Shown: positions 57,936 through 64,000 of the stretch, piece by piece | Layout: each line of letters starts with the position of its first letter | Position numbering within the stretch: position 1 is the first letter of the stretch | DNA from: Pisolithus tinctorius | Taxonomy: Eukaryota; Basidiomycota; Agaricomycetes; Boletales; Pisolithaceae | Direction of reading: 5' to 3' | Assembly (NCBI GenBank): GCA_024663395.1 | Contig: JANFAH010000108.1 | Coordinates: 53,248-117,247, forward strand | Length of the DNA stretch: 64,000 nt | Position numbers and translations under genes: made by a program | Notes under the pieces: generated by a model | What the model saw: only the letters and a program-made list of their open reading frames with translations | Databases searched by the model: none | Told to the model about the DNA's origin: nothing

Positions 57936-59455
57936 ATGGCACCTCGATCTAGGATGATGTCCGACCAACAACGTCTTTCTGAACAGCTTCAGCTGCTCTC
58001 TCACTTCGAATACTCAGATCTCCATATGTCTTATCCAGGTGTCGGCATGCACAGTAACAAGGCTACGCGGAACCCTGACACCAATAACATCATTCGCATT
58101 CTAGACACCATCGCGGTCGCACTCACCACCGGCGCGGCCGGAGATGTCTACGCTGCTGCATTCGACACCAGAGGGGGTCTCACGCTTGTCTTGGCAAAGA
58201 ACGACGTCTTCACACCTGAGGACGATGCCGCTGTTCTTGATTTGTGCCGAGTAATCACCGCTCCCCAGACTTTTGACGCACGGGACGTTTTTCCTTTCCT
58301 ATTTACTCGTTGCGGGGCGAACATCAAGAAGCGGATCATGAAGATGGATAATAGTGTGGGCACTCTCTCCAATGGCATCGAGGAAGTTTTAAAGGTCTAC
58401 AAACCCGCGCTCTCCGTCGACGAAGAGTTTCCCTTATCTGCGGATTATCGCGCCCTCCGTTATGGTGACAAAAGAGACGAAGTCCCAGCTGCGCGAATGA
58501 TACGTGATCTGTTGGAGGTTATCAAGGACACCGTTCAACATTTCAATTCACTGGATCAATCAGCGTCGCGAAATGTCGTCTACCGATCCTTCAGTGCCAT
58601 TGTGTTCGCCGCCCTCGTTCTCCAAAGGTCCCTTCTGCTACGTTCGCTCTGCGAATCCGAGACACTTATCTATCACGGCCGCACACTGGAGGCGGAACGG
58701 CTGAAACGCCACCTTGCTAAAGTCTGCCAGTATTCTGAGGGTATTACAGAGCTCATCGAGTATGCGAAGCGCTATCTCCCAGATGGCATTGAACATCGCT
58801 GGGTCAACCCGATTCAGGGCACGGTCGAGGCTATAGTTCAGCTAGATGGCGATTACACCATGGTCATACAGAAGGCACTCGGCGGTGTTGCTCCTACGGA
58901 GGACACTCTAACCACACTGCGCAGTAGGTTCCCAGATATGAGAGACAAGTGGAGCACGAGTTCTTCCATCAAGACTCGACTCCACGCCGAAATCCGCATC
59001 CTGCTTCATCTCAGCGTGTCGTTCGATGAGAATTCGGATCACTCCCAGCAGCAGCAGCTATCGGATGTAGCAAACGGAGTTGCTTATGTTGCACTTTGTG
59101 GATATGGGCGTATAATGACAGGTACGGGACAAATTGGCTGACGTCTGGGTCCCATGGCAAGCCTTACTCCGCTTGGGCTTTGCCTGGTGGCTCCAACGCA
59201 CATGCTTGGACGACAGACGGGCGTAGCGCCGTTGATAAAGTTGTCATGAACGGGGTCCAGGAACGCCTGACTCGGACTATTTATCGGCTATTTCCAAAGC
59301 AGAGGAGGTACTCTGCTGAACATCGGTCGAGCGCGTCGGAATTAGGGGGAAGTGACTCGGAAGGGGAGAGGATGGCGAATAAACGGAATAAGAATCTGGC
59401 CAATGACGCCAATGACGTGTGGAACGCCATCGGTAGAAAGTGGGCATTTTATTAG
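57936..59455 (+). pseudogene. OTT_1508-type deaminase-like gene with one frameshift
   Basis: The first frame runs from ATG 57936 (MAPRSRMM) to TGA 59139. It holds HAE at 58983-58991, the zinc/proton-shuttle motif of the cytidine-deaminase fold. At a CAG run (about 59046-59059) the meaningful frame shifts by -1. In the second frame GCSKRSCLCC (59066-59092) supplies the C-x2-C partner, then SHGKPYSAWALPG, to TAG at 59453. Together they make a roughly 505-aa protein like the fungal OTT_1508-like deaminases. Substrate unknown. No splice pair restores the frame. The gene keeps normal CpG content, unlike its surroundings. It may be a young pseudogene or a one-base sequence error. An earlier GTG at 57915 is not used as start. 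Confidence 0.75.
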
Positions 59456-60150
59456 GCCCAGGTCTGTAACACTGTGGCGGTTTCAATGCTATCACATGCT
59501 CTAAAGAGTATTCCAGTGAAAATAGCATATTTTCTTATGAATCAAATTATGAGACTCTTGTAAATCTTGATTTTGAGCACACATAAACTTTATCTAGAGT
59601 TTATATTGTGAGAAATGTTCAGATGTGTATCTGAAGACAGTTGAAAACATATATTGCAAGAATGTCACAAGGTTAATGACAATCATATCTTCCTAAAAAG
59701 CTGGTAACAACAGTAGAAGTTGAAATTTGGAAATTGCTTCATAGGGATGCATAATTCAACATTATGCAATCCATTCTGAGATTATCAAAACATAAGATTA
59801 TCTGTGTCATCAAAAGGTGTTACCAAAGTAAGTAACTAAATATCAGTTCCAAGATGCTCAGAAGACATTGGGCAGAGAGTCAGCCAATGATCAGCTCATC
59901 AAGGCAACATCTATATACAGATCCTACATGTGTCTACACAATGTGACTATATGAAAAGCACTGAAGAAATGCCAGTAATTTGATCAAGATTAGGCTGAAT
60001 GGCCTACCTTGCAGCAACAATGAGTCATGCAGAAATGACCATGCAAAGATCATATCATGGGAGCTGAGTCCTGTTCTCTGATACTACCCTTTTCAGGGTT
60101 TTCTAGTTTGACCTTTACTCATGCAGTGAATTTTGCCTTTGACACCTACT
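59456..60150. other. Unassigned AT-rich intergenic sequence
   Basis: No open frame or repeat recognised. CpG is almost absent from about 59560 onward, a sharp change from the gene just upstream. Confidence 0.5.
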
Positions 60151-60155
60151 CTCAG

Positions 60156-60557
60156 GTACTAAACCACCCCTGCTCTAAAAAAGGTGAGAGATGCTGATGG
60201 GAGTGTGAGGGTCTTCAATAGAGAGTGCTCCTGGCAGATGTTGTCATCAAGTTGTGCTGGACCTGATGGATGATTAAGCAAAGGATGATGACCAAGTGTG
60301 GAGAATTCTTCAGATAATGAATGAAGGTAGATAGACCCTTTTTTATTCATTTTATTTCTGAATTAGTGTGTGAGGGTGGTTTACCCTATGTTGCACTATT
60401 TTAATGTAGTTAATGAACTAGGAAAGGCCCCCTGTGGCCTACCAGTCCCTACAGGTGAATGAATGCCCTGATGGCAGGGCCATTAGGTCCCTCATCAGTC
60501 TGCCATTCCCACCAGCCATTTTAGACATTCTGCTTTAGAGCAGGGGTGGTTTGGTAC
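60156..60557. mobile_element. Small element with 24-bp inverted ends holding a T2b scrap
   Basis: Inverted repeats at 60156-60179 and 60534-60557 (GTACTAAACCACCCC against its complement, one mismatch). Inside, 60185-60342 resembles the T2b segment ctcctggtgcaag...gtagatagaccc. No ORF. No clear target duplication. Confidence 0.5.
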
Positions 60558-60875
60558 TTCTGCTAGTCATTAAACTCTATCTTCACAAGTTCCAGAGCAG
60601 AAGACAATGAATCACAGTCCATGGATCTTAGACCAGTTTTAGAGAACAAACCAGAAATTGCTATGCCACAAGCTTGCCCCTTTCCATTTCTGGTCACATA
60701 ACACTTATGTCATTGTGACTCTTACATTCCAGATTGTTGCTGCTGTCACTGTCACTGTCTGGGCCATGGTCTGGGTTGTCCATCATCTGTGGAAGGAGTT
60801 AGTCATGGTCTAGAGCCTGCATAGCATCGTCACTGCACTTTGATTGTTGTCTTGTATGTTTCCTCTGCCTCATTT

Positions 60876-61589
60876 TGTCATAACCATGCATTCGTCATAA
60901 GTCTTTGCTCACTCCACAACCTTTTCCGCTGGCCATCTGCTCACTCCGTACCAACTCCGCCCAACTTCTGTTGGTTGCAAACCATCTCTGCTCTGACTGC
61001 TGTTGGACTTGTGTTGCTCTCTTACCAGACCGAGCAGTCCATTCTCTGAGGGGTCATGTGACTACCTTCGCAGTCAGGTACTCCACAGCATGCTCACTGC
61101 ATGGTACAGCACCTGGACTATTTCCTTTTCTGGATGTTCTGTGTTACCCGTTCGTATGTCCTCCATCTACCCTTCATTTGTCATCCAGGAAATTTTACTT
61201 GAAAATTTATGAGTCTCCATATGTCAGTTCTGATTCTGATTACTGTACCTCCATAGCAGTATAAAAGCATGTACTGTGCTCCGCTGTTCTTCAGTACAAA
61301 TATCAACTTAGTTCCTACTCCCTCTGATTCCGACTTCTGCCTATCGGAGTTACCTCCGACACTCCATCTGTACTCTCCCTCTGAAATACGAGGGCTGAGA
61401 TCATGCAAGGGGGTAGTGCACGAGCTAAACCCGATGCCCTCACTCTGCTCCACCTTTGTCTCGGTGGTCTTCGTTCCTGCCAACACTCCACTAGTTGGAG
61501 TTCTGTTCTTCTGTGTCGGACTTGCTTCTGAACCCTTCTCTAGACCCTATATAGCATCGGAGTTGGTCGGAGTAGGCCCGGACTTGACA
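60876..61589 (+). mobile_element. Solo LTR of G1 (LTR-a)
   Basis: 714 bp, TGTCATAACC...ACTTGACA, with a perfect 5-bp duplication cattt at 60871-60875 and 61590-61594. Same length class and CpG-rich state as the LTRs of copy A. Confidence 0.93.
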
Positions 61590-61985
61590 CATTTCTCATT
61601 TACACTAGTATAGTATGTTGTCTTGTCTTGTTCCCTCACCATCAGTACTGCCCCCTTGGTACCTGAGAGTGGGTTGACTTCATCATGTGTGAGTCAGGCA
61701 GGTGGGGAGAATAGGATGTGAGTGTCAGGCTGGGTTAATGGTGGTGCATGCAGTGGGATTGACAGACACTTCACTGCAGGCAAGGGCTCAGTTGCTACCT
61801 GGGAAATACACTATTGACTATGAAACTGTGAGATGAAAAAAAAGTGCCTAGTTGTGATGTGTGTAGTTGTTTGGTTAAGTCAGTGGCCCAGTGAAGGGAG
61901 CTGTATACTCCCTGATGCCAAAACAGGATACTGACAATTAATTCTGCAGCCTCTGAGGGAAGCCCCTATCTACACTCCCTCTTCT
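61590..61985. other. Unassigned sequence
   Basis: No gene seen. A word ggtacctgagagt near 61658 is the complement of sequence near 60150, a weak hint of a further repeat. Confidence 0.3.
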
Positions 61986-62890
61986 TTGCTTTCAGAGTTC
62001 TTCCCACTGGTTGCCTTGTGCTTCATTTCACCCCCTTTTGGCTTTGGAGTTTCTCCCAACCATCAATGTGCTGTCCAGAATCATCAATACACTGATTCAA
62101 AGTTCCACAACCTAGCGACTGCACACCATGTCACCAGTCAGTCTCACCAGACAATAGTAAAAACCCTGATTACCCCTGTCACCCCAAAATCCCATGAGCC
62201 TTTCTCCATACCCATATGCTCTTCTCTTCAGCATATCTACCTTCCCCACCAGCTTTACCTTTTGCCTTTACATGCCCTTGTTCTATTCGAAGATACCCAT
62301 CCTGCCCTTTGCCCCATTTACTCTTGTTTACCACTTACTGGACTCTTTCACATGCACCTGGACTTTGCTGATGTCTGTCACTCTCATCTTTATTTTCTGA
62401 ACTTTTAGCTTTTCTGCCCTACTTTGTCCTGACTTGTACCTACTTCCCATGTACTATATAATTCTGCCTTAGTGTTGGAATAATACCACCCACTTTTGGA
62501 GTCACTGTCTATATGTCCCTTTGCAAGTCTAGAGAGTCCCCAGAATCTAAAGTGTCCTTTGAGTCTACAGCATCTGCAGTGTCTTCAGAGTCTTTTGTGT
62601 CTCCCTGGAACCTTCTGTGCTATACAAATCCCTTATTGTGCCCTCTTTATCAACTACTTCCCTCTTCATGTCAAGATCTTCATTTGGAATTTTGTATACC
62701 TGACCCATTCACTCTTTGCATACCTACAAGTCTCACACATCTACCTATTCACCTCCAGTGTCATATTCTACTTCTCCTTCCTACTCAGCACCCCTTGGGA
62801 TGACCCTAGGAAGTTTTCCCTACAGCTTTCCCCTAGTTGCACACTTCCCAGAAGTTGTGTCTCATGTCATTTTGGAGCCCACTGTTAAGT
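61986..62890 (+). mobile_element. LTR-like repeat family G5, copy 2
   Basis: Plus-strand copy of the repeat at 38390-39062, with TATA-like ACTATATAATTC near 62452. The left limit is uncertain. It ends near cccagaagttgtgtc (62860-62880). Confidence 0.5.
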
Positions 62891-62963
62891 CTGGTTCATC
62901 ACCAGTCCAAAGCTGGTCTGGAGCCCAGTTGGGGGTCAGAGGGGAAGATGAAGTTACTAGCAG

Positions 62964-63412
62964 TGTAGGAATTGGTATTTGATAAACCTAGAAATAGTAA
63001 ATATCAGTGATGAGTGAGTATGTGCTTGACCCAAAAGGGAGGTTCTCACTGGAGAAAAGAAGTGTAGCGAAAATGTGAAAATGTGAACTGAAATGAATAC
63101 TTACATAGCTGTTGGCTGACTACACCTCTTTCCAGTCCTCCAGGCCCTTTGGGTACTCCCCAAAGTAATAAATCTGTCCTCTAAAACTTGCCAAAATGCG
63201 AGACTAGTCACCCTGCTACTGAGGGCCTCTGACATGAATTGCTTGTATAGTGAACTGAACTTGCACAAACACAGTGTGCATGCTTGTCAGCAATGTGGCT
63301 GCTCGCCACTAAGTCCAGTGATACAAACACAAAAAAACAAAAAGAAAACCCTCAACCCCTAAACTCCTGACCAAGACAACTTCTCATAGGGAATTTGATC
63401 TCATTCCCTACA
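62964..63412 (-). repeat. 3' LTR of a minus-strand Ty3 element (family G3)
   Basis: 449 bp; in the coding (minus) orientation TGTAGGGAATGAG...TTCCTACA. It lies downstream of the minus-strand chromodomain at 63969-63664, as a 3' LTR should. It matches 40304-40764. Confidence 0.75.
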
Positions 63413-63663
63413 GTGGAAGAGGAAGGCTGGTCCTGGTCTGAGTCAAGTCACCAGACTGGTGCCAGTTCTGCTGGGTCCCAGGTCTGATGTCATATGCATG
63501 TAGAATAGTGTTGTTTTCTTGTATGCTTGTGAATGCCAATGCCCAGCCCCAGATCTAAGGTGTGAAAGAAAACAAACAAAGGAAAAGTAAGGGAGAAAAG
63601 ACATAGTAACTATGAGATAGGTGAAACAGATAAGGGGAAAATAAACTTGAGACTGGTTCATGG

Positions 63664-63999
63664 TTATTTCTTGAAAGGACTGGGTTTGTCTGGGTACTGG
63701 TCATGATACTCTTGAACAAGTTCTGAGGCATTGTCCAGCTCTGTTGCTAGTACCCATGTAGTTTCCTTGTAACCAGTCCACCAGACCAGGTACTGCAGCC
63801 AACACTTCCTGCACTGGTTAACCTTCAAATTGAGTATCTCTGCTACCTTGAATTCTAAGTCACCATTGACATCTACTGGTGGGGGTGGAGGTTGAGTCTG
63901 GTTGTGTATGGTATTTGGGGTGGCCAGTTTGAGCTGGGATACATGGAAGACTGGGTGTACAGTGCACATGCAGTCTGGTAAGCACAGGGGTGAATGAGT
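63664..63999 (-). pseudogene. Integrase C-terminus and chromodomain of G3, partial
   Basis: Minus-strand frame entering from beyond the window: VHPVFHVSQLKLA, a Pro-rich linker, then the chromodomain (VAEILNLKV, YLVWWTGYKETTWVLATEL) and the end PDKPSPFKK at TAA 63664. Same architecture as copy A 10940-11260. The rest of the element lies outside the window. Confidence 0.85.
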
Positions 64000-64000
64000 G

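Noticed and set aside
58997..59058. A short intron restoring the deaminase frame (gtgtcg...cag)
   Set aside because: No donor and acceptor in this stretch give the required phase, so a one-base shift in the CAG run is more likely.

Overview
This window looks like nuclear DNA from a filamentous basidiomycete, probably an Agaricomycete with a large, transposon-rich genome. The evidence is Ty3 chromoviruses with a C-terminal chromodomain, a KDZ transposase remnant with a 51-nt intron, a pogo-type DDE transposase, introns of about 50-70 nt, a fungal deaminase-like gene, and decay through CpG-to-TpG change. I cannot name the species. There is no bacterial signature, no CRISPR and no confident functional tRNA or rRNA gene.

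Layout. 0-5.4 kb: a solo LTR (family G1), then a 1.8-kb TG...CA element (T2b) with a related element (T2a) nested inside it, then the 3' exons of a truncated host-like gene. 5.5-13.6 kb: an 8.1-kb Ty3 chromovirus (G1 copy A). Its gag and pol are frame-intact but carry point stops, and a spliced antisense gene lies between pol and the 3' LTR. 13.6-19.4 kb: decayed sequence with one recognisable basidiomycete-specific pseudogene and an inverted gene duplication. 19.4-25.3 kb: a non-autonomous element with subterminal TCACRTGA arrays, 65-bp palindromic tandem repeats, tRNA-Val-like SINE heads, a MITE and a large inverted repeat (arms about 1.65 kb). 25.3-34.6 kb: an older G1 copy (B), broken up by two T2b elements, one T2a element and a solo LTR, most with target-site duplications. 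34.6-46.6 kb: a Gag-like pseudogene, several solo LTRs, a second Ty3 pol, an unknown pseudogene and another T2a. 46.6-53.6 kb: a KDZ transposase remnant. 54.4-57.2 kb: a pogo-like transposase on the minus strand. 57.9-59.5 kb: a CpG-rich deaminase-family gene broken by one frameshift. 59.5-64 kb: further LTRs and a chromodomain fragment running off the window.

Processes. Most DNA here is transposon. Stops inside the coding remnants are nearly all TGA at positions where an arginine CGA codon is expected (22 TGA, one TAG and one TAA in the genes I followed). Together with strong CpG loss, this points to deamination of methylated CpG. The least described item is the T2 group: seven copies or fragments of a TG...CA element with 4-bp target duplications, a TATA box near one end and a conserved 185-268 aa reading frame of unknown function. 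I read them as unusually long solo LTRs that carry a gene, but they could be a non-autonomous DNA transposon. All frames and coordinates were read by eye; percentage identities are estimates.
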